DNA of 64,000 bases from Isoetes taiwanensis (GCA_021234155.1 JAJEKV010000100.1:2022116-2086115), one strand, 5' to 3'; shown: positions 50,663 through 62,566, numbered from the stretch's first letter. The notes: a model not told the origin generated them from the letters alone. Program-made: numbers and translations.

Positions 50663-50799
50663 ATGGCAAAATCTTCGCTCTTTCCATTTCGAAGGCGCAA
50701 GATTTTTACTGACTTTTGATAAGAATGCCGATGGTCTAATCTGAAAACGACCTCCCCTCCTTGTTTCCAAAATCGATCTCGCCCTTCCGACGAAGAACT
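50663..50799 (+). pseudogene. Calmodulin-like gene, copy 2 (5' fragment)
   Basis: The promoter stretch and ATG match copy 1. The coding part has indels (aatcttcgctctttccattt in place of the copy-1 reading) and meets a stop after about 18 codons. Homology ends at gaagaact, within the linker before EF-hand 2. The sequence then changes to ggcgcttga and a gagagaaagtgg repeat, followed by a minus-strand LINE fragment. Copy 3 breaks at the same base, so the event preceded the duplication. Confidence 0.88.
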
Positions 50800-50903
50800 G
50801 GCGCTTGAAGGAGAAGGTGGAGCAAGGCGGATTAGAGAGAGAAGATGGAGCAAGGTGGATTAGAGAGAGAAAGTGGAGCAATGTGCTAGAGAGAGAAAGT
50901 GGA

Positions 50904-52120
50904 AGAATAGAATAGAATAGAATAGTTTTTTTAACGTCCATGGAGACCAATAGGTCATGGGACCCATACAATGGGCTAGTACAATCATTACTACTAGGAT
51001 TAAAAAACCCCTGCCTCGAAAGATTTTCAAGGGAAAAACCTTTGCAGTAATGATGATACTAGACAAATGGAGATAATGACTACTGAGGGCTCAGTAATTG
51101 CAGACGTTTATCTAGAACCTCAAGTATGTATAATGCCAAGTCATGCACAGATGGTGCTCTGAGAAGTTGTGGAAGCGTGGAATGGAATGCTAAGGTCAAA
51201 AAATGATTTCGGACTATCTCAAAAGTAGGGCAACTCAGAAGAGTATGGCTTTCATCTTCAATAACATGTAACCGCAATGTGCACATAGTCTCTCGCTTCT
51301 CGCGCAATTGCGGCCGCTCCCATCTAATTGCCTCAATCTGTAGCTTTGTGGGACCCCGCGGCGAATTGATGCAATAGCTACAAGCTTGTTCTGGACAATG
51401 AAGCAAGCAAATAAGCTTGGGGCCCTGGTGCCAAGGTGGGATTTATGTGTGCATGATAATGACCGGTTTTCACTTGGGCCAAAGTAATCAGATCCCATAT
51501 CTTTTGAGCAAAACGACCATTGAGATATTGTTGCAAAAGCTCGGGATCGAACGGGCAAGCATCGAGCAAAGGTTTCAAGGTAACAGCCCAACGGCAAAAC
51601 CATGTAGTGCAATGCTCTTTCCAACATCGTTTCAAACGCTGAGGAGATTCAGCCATGGCAAGTGCAAGAACAGGATACCTAACATCATCCATATGGTGCA
51701 CCTTGCAGATATAGTGGAGATGGCGCTTCATGGCAGAATGTTGAAGAGGCCAAAAACCTGTCTCTTGTAAAAGAATAGCATAGGGCACCGTTGTTTTAAC
51801 TCCGAGGCTGTAAGTGAGAAAGGACTTTTGCACCCGCTCCAAGCTCTCCCAAGCACTAGCACTAATGGCTGGCCCCCACACTTCAGAACTATACAGTAAA
51901 ACAGGCTCTACCAAAGTCCAAAACAAGTGGGCTTTTTGTGGCCAATCATGAATTTCTGCGCGAAAACAATTGTTTTGCATTGCATAGAGTGCTCTCCATC
52001 CAGCAGCCCACCCGCTTGGTAATATTAATCGCTCCCAAAGTGTGTTCTTACTGCAATTCTACACCAAGATACTTGTAGCTATCTACAACTTCAACTTCGC
52101 GGCTATCATAGTGAAGAAAG
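50904..52120 (-). mobile_element. RTE-like LINE 3' fragment (minus strand), copy A
   Basis: It begins with agaatagaatagaatagaat, the reverse of the TATTC tail. The minus strand encodes KAHLFWTLVEPVLLYSSEVW, WESLERVQKSFLTYSLGVK and IEDE-x-HTLLSCP-like blocks. It is the same family as 46861-50171, with better-preserved frames (a 200-codon one at 51378-51980). RT itself is missing. It is flanked by gagagaaagtgg repeats. Confidence 0.82.
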
Positions 52121-52238
52121 AAACTGGAGAGAAAGTGGAGCAAGGCACCAGAGAGAGAAAGTGGAAGAAGAAAGTGGATGGAAAAACAAAGGGCAATGGG
52201 TAAAGTCTCTTCCATACTGCCAGAACGTGGATCGGCAC

Positions 52239-53029
52239 GCTTTTCGATTGCAAATTCTTTAATAAATTCTAGAATAGTCCATTAAGAACATCAATGAAGA
52301 TAGAACCTCTAAAGTCTCAGACTTGATCACAATACATTGGGCTTGAGCTTTTTCGGAGCAAGAGGGTTGTAATTCATAGATCCCATGAGAGGTTTCTTCA
52401 AACAAAATATACACTAAAGATTATTTTCCTATATTATTAGAAGAAAAGCTCCAATTACTAAATTTGCATCAATCTGCTCCCATCCAAAAGAAACAATGCT
52501 TTTAGTATAAAGTAAAAAATCTTGGCTTGAGAAATCTAAACTATTGTCTCGTCGTCGCAGATCCTCTACTTTGCAAAAGTAAAAATCAAACTAATTCCTT
52601 GCAAACATAGTGCTGGATATGTCCATAAATGTTCTATAAAGATAATTCTAAATATGCAACGTTGGGAATGCTCCTTGGGCTGTTTCTTCAAATAACATAT
52701 AACACATAATCCTACATTATACTTGCACCCATGTGCTCCTATTCCAAAGTAAACAATGCTATGGTGCCCAATATGACAAAGCCTAGTTTTTCTGTTGCAA
52801 AACAAAGTAGAAACATATGCTTTCTTCCTTTAATTTAATTACCTGGATCACAACCCAAAAAGCTTCTCTGAAAGTAGAGAGATGGGAGGGATCTCTTGCA
52901 TGTGGGGAGTACTCGAGTTTCGTTTTCACAAAACCTTAATATATTGTTTTTCTTTTGAATCGGGGGCAAAAATACTTTAGGGCCTCCAACGCCTTTCTAT
53001 TTTTCTTGGATGGCAAAAGAAACGATGAC

Positions 53030-53061
<32 letters not shown>

Positions 53062-53150
53062 CAATGGCCTCGGTCATTCACATGGCACATTTAACTCTTT
53101 GTGAAGTGGCACGATCGGAGCTATAAATCTAGCCGAAGGGATAGACGAGC
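52239..53150. repeat. Spacer of the tandem macro-unit, copy A
   Basis: Non-coding AT-rich DNA from gattgcaaattctttaata to gatagacgagcgtaggaaga. It is nearly identical to 56984-57890. It ends in a T run (about 28, from 53031) whose length differs from the partner's. No gene is recognised. Confidence 0.75.
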
Positions 53151-53181
53151 GTAGGAAGAATATTATATAGGATAAGAATAT

Positions 53182-54441
53182 AAGGGTAAACTTACCAAAA
53201 TGCCCATATGAGTTTATGTAATTACCAAAATGCCCTTATGAGTTTCAAAATTACCAAAAGGGAAAACTACCGAAATACCCCTATGAGTTTGTGTAATTCT
53301 GGGAAGGGACTCGCAAGAGACACAAAACCGGACGAGAAGGAAGAAAGCTGCTGTGAGAAGACGCCGATAACCGGTCTTGAAGGGGAAAGAGCCTTAAATA
53401 ATGGCTCGTCCCTCCCCAGAATGGCGATCCGAGGGCTCGGATCGATGCGATTACCAAAATACCCTTATGAGTTTCAAAATTACCAAAATGCCCCTACACA
53501 CGAGCTATAGATCTAAGCGAAGGGATAGACGAGCGTACGAAGAATATCATATAGGATAAGAATTAATAGTAGCAATATAAGTGAAAACTACCAAAATGCT
53601 CCTATGAGTTTATGTAATTACCAAAATGCCCTTATGAGTTTCAAAATTACTAAAAGGGAAAACTACCTTATGAGTTTGTGTAATTACCAAAATACCCTTA
53701 TGAGTTTCAAAATTACCAAAATGCCCTTGTGTATAGTAGGTGTGTAGGGGCATTTTGGTAATCATAAGAGCATTTTGGTAATTACACAAACTCATAGGGG
53801 TATTTTGGTAGTTTTACCTTACCAAAATGACACTCAAATAAACATACAAATAAATTACCAATTTGCCCCTAGACACCAAACTTAATTACTAAAATACCCC
53901 TACACACCAAACTTAATTATTAAAATGGTATTACATACCAATTTTGATCAATCTACACCAAATTTAATTATCAAAATACCCTATACATCAAATTTAATTA
54001 CCAAAATACCCCTATACAGCCTTGTTGTGACACTTACAAGGAGCCAGTGTTTCTTGTGGTTTTAACGCACGATGATGTTATTGGAGGCGTGTTACCACCA
54101 GCCACATGCAGACATCTTGGACATCCAAAACCTAAACACATGCGCACAGGAGAAGATGTAGAGAAGAGGAATATCTTTCTGGAAGGTGTAATGGAAGAGA
54201 CACAATGCATGCAGTTGTAGGGCTCCAATTCGGTGATGGTTGTGAATTTTGTAATTTCTTTGTTGAATTTAAACTTCTATTCTTGAGGCATTTAGTATAG
54301 ATTGAGTAGAATAAGTATGTAAGGGCATTTTGGTTAAGTTTGGTATGTAGAGGGTATTTTGGTAATTAAGTTTGGTGTGTAGGGGCAAATTGGTTTTGTT
54401 TGTATATTTATTTTATACAGTGTATTTATTTGAGCGAGGGG
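53182..54441. mobile_element. Foldback element, copy 3, with a 151-bp insert
   Basis: The left arm is expanded by partial internal duplication: gagctatagatctaagcgaa plus the arm start recur at 53498. The right arm is shortened (ends gaggggtatttggcatcttg). At 53299-53449 a GC-rich 151-bp piece is inserted relative to copy 4, flanked by att on both sides. Confidence 0.7.
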
Positions 54442-54713
54442 TATTTGGCATCTTGTTTTACTGATGATTGGGTCAACACCTTGTTTTACTCCAATTCCCA
54501 GGTCTTGGAGTTGACTAAAGTAAGGGGTCGTCTTCCAGAAACCTCCATGAAAGCTGCTTTAAGAAGTTTGGAGGAAGTATGGTATTCTAGGCGCGTCCCT
54601 GTAATTTGTTTTTTAACTATTCTCCGCGTTCCTCTGCCAAATATATATCCACAAAACACAAGCATCCAATCAATCCCAACATTTTTTGATCGCAAATTGT
54701 CGGAATCGAGTCC

Positions 54714-54852
54714 ATGGCAAAATCTTCGTCTTTCCAGCACGAGTTGCGCAAGATTTTACAGCTTTTGATAAGAATGCCGATGGTCTAATCTGTAAAAACG
54801 ACCTCCGCCTCCTTGTTTCCAAAACTGGATCTCGCCCTTCTGACGAAGAACT
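54714..54852 (+). pseudogene. Calmodulin-like gene, copy 3 (5' fragment, frameshifted)
   Basis: The ATG and first 14 codons match copy 1 apart from one or two changes. Loss of one T (gattttaca for gatttttaca) shifts the frame just before EF-hand 1. The EF-hand 1 loop (DKNADGLICKND) is readable in the next frame. Homology ends at gaagaact, as in copy 2, then ggcgcttgagggagaaggtg. Confidence 0.88.
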
Positions 54853-54956
54853 GGCGCTTGAGGGAGAAGGTGGAGCAAGGCGGATTAGAGAGAGAAGGTG
54901 GAGCAAGGTGGATTAGAGAGAGAAAGTGGAGCAATGTGCTAGAGAGAGAAAGTGGA

Positions 54957-56169
54957 AGAATAGAATAGAATAGAATAGTTTTTTTAACGTCCACGGAGAC
55001 CAATAGGTCATGGGACCCATACAATGGGCTAGTACAATCATTACTACTAGGATTAAAAAACCCCTGCCTCGAAAGGTTTTCAAGGGAAAAACCTTTGCAG
55101 TAATGATGATACTAGACAAATGGAGATAATGACTACTGAGGGCTCAGTAATTGCAGACGTTTATCTAGAACCTCAAGTATGTATAATGTCAAGTCATGCA
55201 CAGATGGTGCTCTGAGAAGTTGTGGAAGCGTGGAATGGAATGCTAAGGTCAAAAAATGATTAGGACTATCTCAAAAGGGGGCAACTCGAGAAGAGTATGG
55301 CTTTCATCTTCAATAACTCAGAATCGCAACAACAAGGCACATAGTCTCGCTTCTTGCGGCAATTGCGGCCGCTCCCATCTACCGTCTCAACTGTAGACTG
55401 TGGGACCCCGTCGCGAATTGATGCAATAGCTACAAGCTTGTTCTTGGACAATGAAGCAAGCAAATAAGCTTGGGGCCCCGTGCCAAGGTGGGATTTATGT
55501 GTGCATGATAATGACCAGTTTTCACTTGGGCCAAAGTAACCGTGATCCCATATCTTTTGAGCAAAACGACCATTGAGATATTGTTGCAAAAGCTCGGGAT
55601 CGAACCGGCAAGCATCGGCAAAGGTTTCGGTTGCAATGACCCAACGGGCAAACCATGTAGTGCAATGCTCTTTCCAACATCGTTTCAAACGCCGAGGAGA
55701 TTCACCATGGCAAGTGCAAGAACGGGATACCTAACATCATCCATATGGTGCACCTTGCGGATATAGTGGAGATGGCGCTTCATGGCGTAATGTTGAAGAG
55801 GCCAAAACCCGCCTCTCTTGTAAAAGAATAGCATAGGGCACCGTTGTTTTAACTCCGAGGTCAGTAAGTGAGAAAGGACTTTTGCACCCGGCTCCAAGCT
55901 CTCCCAAGCACTAGCACTAATGGCTGGCCCCCCCACACTTCGTAACTATACAAGAAACAAAGCTCTACCAAAGTCCAAAACAAGTGGGCTTTTGTGGCCA
56001 ATCATGAATTCTGTAAAAACAATTGTTTTGCATTGCATAGAGTGCTCTCCATCCAGCAGCCACCCGCTTGGTAATACACTGTTCCCAAAGTGTGTTCTTA
56101 CAGAATTCTACACCAAGATACTTGTAGCTATCTACAACTTCAACTTCGCGGCTATCATAGTGAAGAAAG
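54957..56169 (-). mobile_element. RTE-like LINE 3' fragment (minus strand), copy B
   Basis: The sister of 50904-52120 with the same TATTC tail, the same truncation and extra indels. The minus strand shows VVDSYKYLGVEFCKNTLWEQ (about 56100-56160), followed by the EPVLLY- and WESLE-type region. The shared break positions show that the two arose by duplication rather than by separate insertion. Confidence 0.82.
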
Positions 56170-56640
56170 AAAGTGGAGAGAAAGTGGAGCAAGGCACTAG
56201 AGAGAGAAAGTGGAAGGAAAAACAAAGGGCAATGGGTAAAGTCTCTTCTATCTTTGTATCGTTGATCGCACGCCATGAGTCGTCCTGGCTAGAGAGAGAG
56301 ACTACTGGCGCACCATGAGTCGTCCTGGCTAGAGAGAGAAAGTGGTGAAGGGGTAAAGAGACACCTAGGTAGCTAGAAAGTGTGGTCCAAGGCTAGGGAG
56401 ACCATAAGGGGCTAGGGGGCTAGAGAGACCATAAGGGGCTAGGGGGGACCATAAGGGGGCTAGAGAGAGAAAGTGGAGCAAGGAGGACTTAGAGAGAGGA
56501 GGGTCCTGGCGCTTGAGAGAGAAGGTGGAGCAAGGCAGATTAGAGAGAGAAAGTGGAGCAAGGCACTAGAGAGAGAAAGTGGAGCAAGGCGCTAGAGAGA
56601 GAAAGTGGAAGAAGAAAGTGGAAGGAAAAACAAAGGGCAA
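56170..56640. repeat. Degenerate tandem array of tagagagagaaagtggagca
   Basis: Units of about 24 bp (tagagagagaaagtggagca + aggc) with a variant ctagagagaccataagggg block at 56385-56465 and two copies of catgagtcgtcctggctaga. Short arrays of the same unit flank the LINE fragments at 50810-50903, 52121-52190 and 54865-54956. Confidence 0.75.
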
Positions 56641-56983
56641 TGGGTAAAGTCTCTTCCATACTGTCAGAACAGTGCCACAAATTTCACACTTTCTTATGGC
56701 CCAAAACCATGCCGCGCTCGAATAATGAACATGCCATGTTGCAAGATGAAAAGCAACGAAGATAACGATGTAAATTTGATTTTAGTAATAAAATCTAGAA
56801 AACATGGATGACTATTAAACACCATTTGCAATTTGAAATTCCACCATAAAGTAATGGTCAAATATAGATAGTTGCATGTCTACTCTACCTTGGGTATAGC
56901 TAAGAGCCTTGTGCATTATTAGAGCATATACAATAATGCTATTGAAGTTTTTGCAAAGGAACCCCCTGATATTTTGTGTTTCA

Positions 56984-57890
56984 GATTGCAAATTCTTTAA
57001 TAAATTCTAGAATAGTCCATTAAGAACATCAATGAAGATAGAACCTCTAAAGTCTGTACTTGATCACAATACATTGAGGCTTGAGCTTTTTCGGAGCAAG
57101 AGGGTTGTAATTCATAGATCCCATGAGAGGTTTCTTAAAACAAAATATACACTAAAGATTATTTTCCTATATTATTAGAAGAAAAGCTCCAATTACTAAA
57201 TTTGCATCAATCTGCTCCCATCCAAAAAGAAACAATGCTTTTAGTATAAAGTAAAAAATGCTGGCTTGAGAAATCTAAACTATTGTCTCGTCGCGGTATC
57301 CTCTACTTTGCAAAAGTAAAAATCAAACTAATTCCTTGCAAACATAGTGCTGGATATGTCCATAAATGTTCTATAAAGATAATTCTAAATATGCAACGTT
57401 GGGAATGCTCCTTGGGCTGTTTCTTCAAATAACATATAACACATAATCCTACATTATACTTGCACCCATATGCTCCTATTCCAAAGTAAACAATGCTATG
57501 GTGCCCAATATGACAAAACCTAGTTTTTCTGTTGCAAAACAAAGTAGAAACGTATGCTTTCTTCCTTTAATTTAATTACCTGGATCACAACCCAAAAGCC
57601 AGCTCTGAGCTGTAGAGGCAGTAGGATCTCTTGCATGTGGGGAGTACTCGAGTTTCGTTTTCACAAAACCTTAATATATTGTTTTTCTTTTGAATCGGGG
57701 GCAAAAATACTTTAGGGCCTCCAACGCCTTTCTATTTTTCCTGGATGGCAAAAAAAACGATGACTTTTCAATTCTTTTTTTTTTTTTTTTTTTTTTACGT
57801 TCAATGGCCTCGGTCATTCACATGGCACGTTTAACTCTTTGTGAAGTGGCACGATCGGAGCTATAGATCTAGCCGAAGGGATAGACGAGC
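56984..57890. repeat. Spacer of the tandem macro-unit, copy B
   Basis: Nearly identical to 52239-53150, including the T run near 57775. Non-coding. 56641-56983, between the array and this spacer, is unique AT-rich DNA with no gene. Confidence 0.75.
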
Positions 57891-57921
57891 GTAGGAAGAA
57901 TATTATATAGGATAAGAATAT

Positions 57922-59080
57922 AAGGGAAAACTTACCAAAATGCCCATATGAGTTTATGTAATTACCAAAATGCCCTTATGAGTTTCAAAATTACCAAAAG
58001 GGAAAACTACCAAAATACCCCTATGAGTTTGTGTAATTACCAAAATACCCTTATGAGTTTCAAAATTACCAAAATGCCCCTACACACGAGCTATAGATCT
58101 AAGCGAAGGGATAGACGAGCGTACGAAGAATATCATATAGGATAAGAATTAATAGTAGCAATATAACTGAAAACTACCAAAATGCTCCTATGAGTTTATG
58201 TAATTACCAAAATGCCCTTATGAGTTTCAAAATTACTAAAAGGGAAAACTACCCTATGAGTTTGTGTAATTACCAAAATACCCTTATGAGTTTCAAAATT
58301 ACCAAAATGCGCTTGTGTATAGTAGGTGTGTAGGGGCATTTTGGTAATCATAAGAGCATTTTGGTAATTACACAAACTCATAGGGGTATTTTGGTAGTTT
58401 TACCTTAGCAAAATGACACTCAAATAAACATACAAATAAATTACCAATTTGCCCCTAGACACCAAACTTAATTACTAAAATACCCCTACACACCAAACTT
58501 AATTATTAAAATGGTATTACATACCAATTTTGATCAATCTACACCAAATTTAATTATCAAAATACCCTATACATCAAATTTAATTACCAAAATACCCCTA
58601 TACAACCTTGTTGTGACACTTACAAGGAGCCAGTGTTTCTTGTGGTTTTAACGCACGATGATGTTATTGGAGGCGTGTTACCACCAGCCACATGCAGACA
58701 TCTTGGACGTCCAAAACCTAAACACATGCGCACAGGAGAAGATGTAGAGAAGAGGAATATCTTTATGGAAGGTGTAATGGAAGAGACACAATCCATGCAG
58801 TGGTAGGGCTCCAATTCGGTGATGGTTGTGAATTTTGTAATTTCTTTGTTGAATTTAAACTTCTATTCTTGAGGCATTTAGTATAGATTGAGTAGAATAA
58901 GTATGTAAGGGCATTTTGGTTAAGTTTGGTATGTAGGGGGTATTTTGGTAATTAAGTTTGGTGTATAGGGGCAAGTTGGTAATTTGTTTGTATATTTATT
59001 TTATACAGTGTATTTACTTGAGCGAGGGGCATTTTGATAATTTTGGAACTGATAAAGGCATTTATTTTGGTAGTTTTTTC
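57922..59080. mobile_element. Foldback element, copy 4
   Basis: The same arms and unique middle as copies 1-3. It has the duplicated left arm of copy 3 but lacks the 151-bp insert, and keeps a full right arm ending ttttggtagttttttctg. It stands directly upstream of the fourth calmodulin-like copy. Confidence 0.7.
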
Positions 59081-59360
59081 TGATTGTATTGGCATCTTGT
59101 TTTACTGATGATTGGGTCAACACCTTGTTTTACTCCAATTCCCAGGTCTTGGAGTTGACTAAAGTAAGGGGTCGTCTTCCAGAAACCTCCATGAAAGCTG
59201 CTTTAAGAAGTTTGGAGGAAGTATGGTATTCTAGGCGCGTCCCTGTAATTTGTTTTTTAACTATTCTCCGCGTTCCTCTGCCCAAATATATATCCACAAA
59301 ACACAAGCATCCAATCAATCCCAGATTTTTTTTGATCGCGAAATTGCTGGAATCGAGTCC

Positions 59361-59678
59361 ATGGCAAAATCCATGGCAAAATCTTCGTCTTTCCAGCTCG
59401 AGTTGCGCAAGATTTTTACAGCTTTTGATAAGAACGCCGATGGTCTAATCTGTAAAAACGAGCTCCACCTCCTTGTTTCCAAAACTGGATCTCGCCCTTT
59501 TGACGAAGAACTCACTAAAATGATGGATTCGGTAGATGATAACGGAGATGAATGCATTAATTTTGAGGAATTTTTGAACGTGTTCCTTTCTTCGGAGCAG
59601 AGCGATGTAGAGACTGAAGAGGAATTATTGGACGCTTTTAGAGTATTTGATAAAAACAAGGGAAATTTACCAAAATAA
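59361..59678 (+). pseudogene. Calmodulin-like gene, copy 4, cut in EF-hand 3
   Basis: The frame is open from a tandem start (atggcaaaatcc duplicated, adding Met-Ala-Lys-Ser) through EF-hands 1 and 2 to residue DKN of loop 3. At 59660 it runs into gggaaatttaccaaaataac and stops after six foreign codons, giving about 105 residues. EF-hand 1 here is canonical (Glu at loop position 12), unlike copy 1. If transcribed it could give a two-EF-hand protein, but more likely it is dead. It is the best preserved of the three partial copies and escaped the LINE insertion seen in copies 2 and 3. Confidence 0.85.
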
Positions 59679-60231
59679 CCTTAATTGTTGACTTAATTCC
59701 CAAAAAGCCCTTTGTATTTTTGAAATTCCCAAAATGCCCTTAATTCTTAAATATTTTTCCAAATAGCCCTTTGTATTTTAAAAATCACCAAAAAGCACGT
59801 ATTTACAATAGAGGATCATTTTCTAAGAGGAAGTGGTTCTTACAGATGACAATAGTTTGAAAAATATATATATATCTCTTATCTCTTATATATATACAAT
59901 TATATTTGTGTGTAGATGTGTGTAGACATTTTGATCTCGGCCGTCCATCTCAGATCTGGACGGCCCACGTGAAGCCCCCAAATAAGCCACCTCAAATGAC
60001 CCCTTTATTTGGGGCTTCTGATCTAGGCCCTAGAATGTGCTAGATCAATGGCTTAGATTTAATCGCCCATATTAAATGTAATAATTAATGCCAACTGATG
60101 AGGTGGCACAGGAGGCAAACCTTTTCAATTTCTTTAGACGCCAACAATTAATATCTGCATGTTTGGGTTTTAAATTGATTAAAAGGGAATGTTAATTAAT
60201 TAAATCTTTCAATTTTTGCCTCATTTGGGCT
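59660..60231 (+). mobile_element. MULE-like terminal end (left), right end not seen
   Basis: It starts gggaaatttaccaaaataac and continues with repeats of aattcccaaaa(t/a)gccctt(tgtatttt), the style of plant Mutator-like ends. It interrupts the calmodulin-like copy exactly. The matching right end was not found before 64000, so the element may extend beyond the window. A 9-bp-stem hairpin (ggccgtcca...tggacggcc) lies at 59939-59965, followed by a G-box-like cacgtg. Confidence 0.5.
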
Positions 60232-61042
60232 ATGGAAGTGCGGCTCCGTTCCTCCAACTCATCTTCTCGGATCTGTTCGCCCTTCCGTTCCTCCGTTTCT
60301 TTTGATCCATGGCCTAGGGTTCAAAAAATCTTACAATTTTTTTCCCTTCTATGGTACCCAAATACCCAATATGCTGGGTCGGCTGGGTCGGGTTATTGGC
60401 GCCACAGATGGCTTGTTGGCCAAGGTCTCAGTCCATTCTTCGCCGTGAAGCTCTTGCATTGGTCTGATTTCCGGCAATGTGCTATGAAAAAATGCATGAA
60501 TCCGGTCAGAAAGGCAAGGATCAGTGCTAGTATTTTCAGATGCAGGTTTAGATTTATGAGCTAAATAGGCAGACGGCTGGATGGGTGCAGCAAAGCTCGA
60601 AGGCGGCTCAACCCTACGCCACTTTTGTCTGCCTTCGCAATCTTCTTGCCGCTTTGTTTTCCCCCTACAATATCCTGCCAGAACGATTTTGCCACAGCCC
60701 CGTTCTTTGCTTGGTTCATTGCTTTGCTCGGCCTCCTCTGTGTTGCTAGGATTCGTCTTATCACCATTTGGGATGCTCATCTTGGCGTCTTCTGCGCATT
60801 TATTCCTTTTTTGGGTCTGCCCATTCAAAAAATGAAATGACGAGAACATTTTTACCTCGAGTTCAGATGGGACTATTTGCATGACAGATCTGGAGACTGG
60901 CTATGGACTCTTTTTTCCAACTGCTTTGTGCTGTTAGTCTCTGCTTTTTTTTACAGATCAAGGTTTGCGGTTTTCAAAGCGTAGGGGCTGTTCTCATAAT
61001 TTCCATTTCTCTTTATATTGTCTCATAGATCTTTTTCTGCAG
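60232..61042. other. Open frames of unknown meaning upstream of the haspin exons
   Basis: A 177-codon minus frame (60349-60882) and plus frames from 60232, 60581 and 60625 overlap here. None matches the N-terminal lobe of haspin, or any family I know. It may be promoter/5' DNA or another captured fragment. Confidence 0.3.
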
Positions 61043-62353
61043 AATAAAGATCTGCGAGGGTAGCTATGACGGAAACTTAGTACGAGCATGGGAGGAGTGG
61101 GAGACTCAACATGGATCTGAAAATGACCACCCTATGTTGTTCCCAGAAAAGCAGGTGTCTTTCTTTCTCCCATTTCAAAAAACATTTCTGAAAGCCCTTC
61201 TTATAGGATGTACCACTTATGTTGTCTTCGTTCTTGCAGATGGTGGAACAGACTTGGAAAGTTCTGAGCTGGCCGACTTCAATAAAGCCAGAAGTATGCT
61301 GTTACAGGCATGTATTTCCTGCACCTTCATGCTTACACATCATTACAATTTGCTGATTGTTCCCTGTTCAAATAGGTTGTTCTTTCCCTTGCCGTGGCGG
61401 AAGAAGCTTGTGGTTTTGAGCACCGCGATTTACATTGGTAAGCACTAATTATTATTCTGTCATATAATATTCCTCATTTTAGATGATAGAGGCAAGGCTA
61501 TGGATGTAACTTTGATGGTTGGGCAGAGATTTTTCACAAAGATGATCTTTAGCATTAGTGAGAAGCTTCTGTTCATTAGAAACAGGATAGCAAGGGATTT
61601 GTCAACAAAATGTCATTGGCTCTAAGCATCAAAACATCTTCTTACACATCAGTGAACTGGTGTTATTATACAGGAGAAATGTGCTACTGTTGAGAAAGCA
61701 AGACGAAATCCTTTCCTAGACGTTACTTGGCAAACGTATTAACGTCAAATCATTTGGCCTACTAGTATCACTTATGGATTCCACTCTCTCCTGCATAAAC
61801 ATAGGTAAGTTTTTCAATTTTACTGGCTCCTTTTCGATCGATACCATGTAAGAGACAAACTTTGCTTTTTATATAGGCAAGGAAGCACTATTTTATGACC
61901 TGTCAGCAGATCCAACTTTGTTTGAAGGCCCTGAAAAGGATGTTCAAGTATTATAAACATTCTGCAACCATTCTGTTTGTTTTCATTTATAGGCATAAAT
62001 GTTATTCATGTTGCAGTTTCAGACTTATCGCAGGATGCTGAAGCTGAGTAATGGGCGGTGGGAGAAAAGGTGCTGGGCTCATTTGTAAATTGTGTAATCT
62101 AAGCATTCTAAACCTGAGTTTGTTGGCAGTTTCCCAAAGACAAATTTCATGTGGATTCATTACTTGGCTGAAATTCTTCTAACAAAGAAAACTTTTGTAA
62201 GCCTCTTCATTCAGAAGCTTGTTTATCACCTTTAGAGTAGATAACTAACTGTTTGAACTTTGTCTCCAGAGGTGTTCCCAAGAAGATAAACATCTTTTGC
62301 GTGATTTTTCAAATCGAGCTATGCTTTATAATTCTGCAAAGGCAGCATTTTGA
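61043..62353 (+). pseudogene. Haspin protein kinase, C-terminal half, degenerate
   Basis: At least eight exons match plant haspin in order: 61043-61154 (RAWEEWETQHGSENDHP), about 61210-61307 (YVVFVLADGGTDLESSELAD), 61376-61437 (LAVAEEACGFEHRDLHW), 61674-61804 (NVLLLRKQDE, KSFGLLVSLMDSTLSCIN), 61877-61947 (KEALFYDLSADPTLFEGPEK), 62017-62069 (QTYRRMLKLSNGRWE), 62130-62196 (FPKTNFMWIHYLAEILLTKK) and 62270-62353 (MLYNSAKAAF). Haspin phosphorylates histone H3 Thr3 in mitosis. The HRD catalytic loop is intact, but HRDLHWGN reads HRDLHWRN, a TAG lies in frame at 61717-61719, the second exon lacks an in-phase acceptor, one donor is GC, and TGA comes early at 62351 (next stop 62399). The N-lobe is missing. 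I judge it a truncated pseudogene. Confidence 0.85.
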
Positions 62354-62566
62354 GATGCTATCTTTGAAGGGTTATGGGATGAAACAGAAGATTTTGTATG
62401 AAAAAGAGAAGCAAATCTAAAATAAAGAAAACCTCATTCATGTTGCAGGGCAGCCAAAAGTCACAAGAGCTTTTACCACATGGGTATATAAAACTTTTGT
62501 GAAGAAGGCACTGATACGTCTGCAAGTGATTGAAACCTTGGAAATTGTCTTAGGAGCAAGGGGGCA

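Noticed and set aside
61462-61625. Open stretch reading DDRGKAMDVTLMVGQRFF, first taken as the haspin exon after HRDLHW
   Set aside because: The exon at 61674-61804 matches that part of haspin far better and joins in phase, so this stretch is intron.
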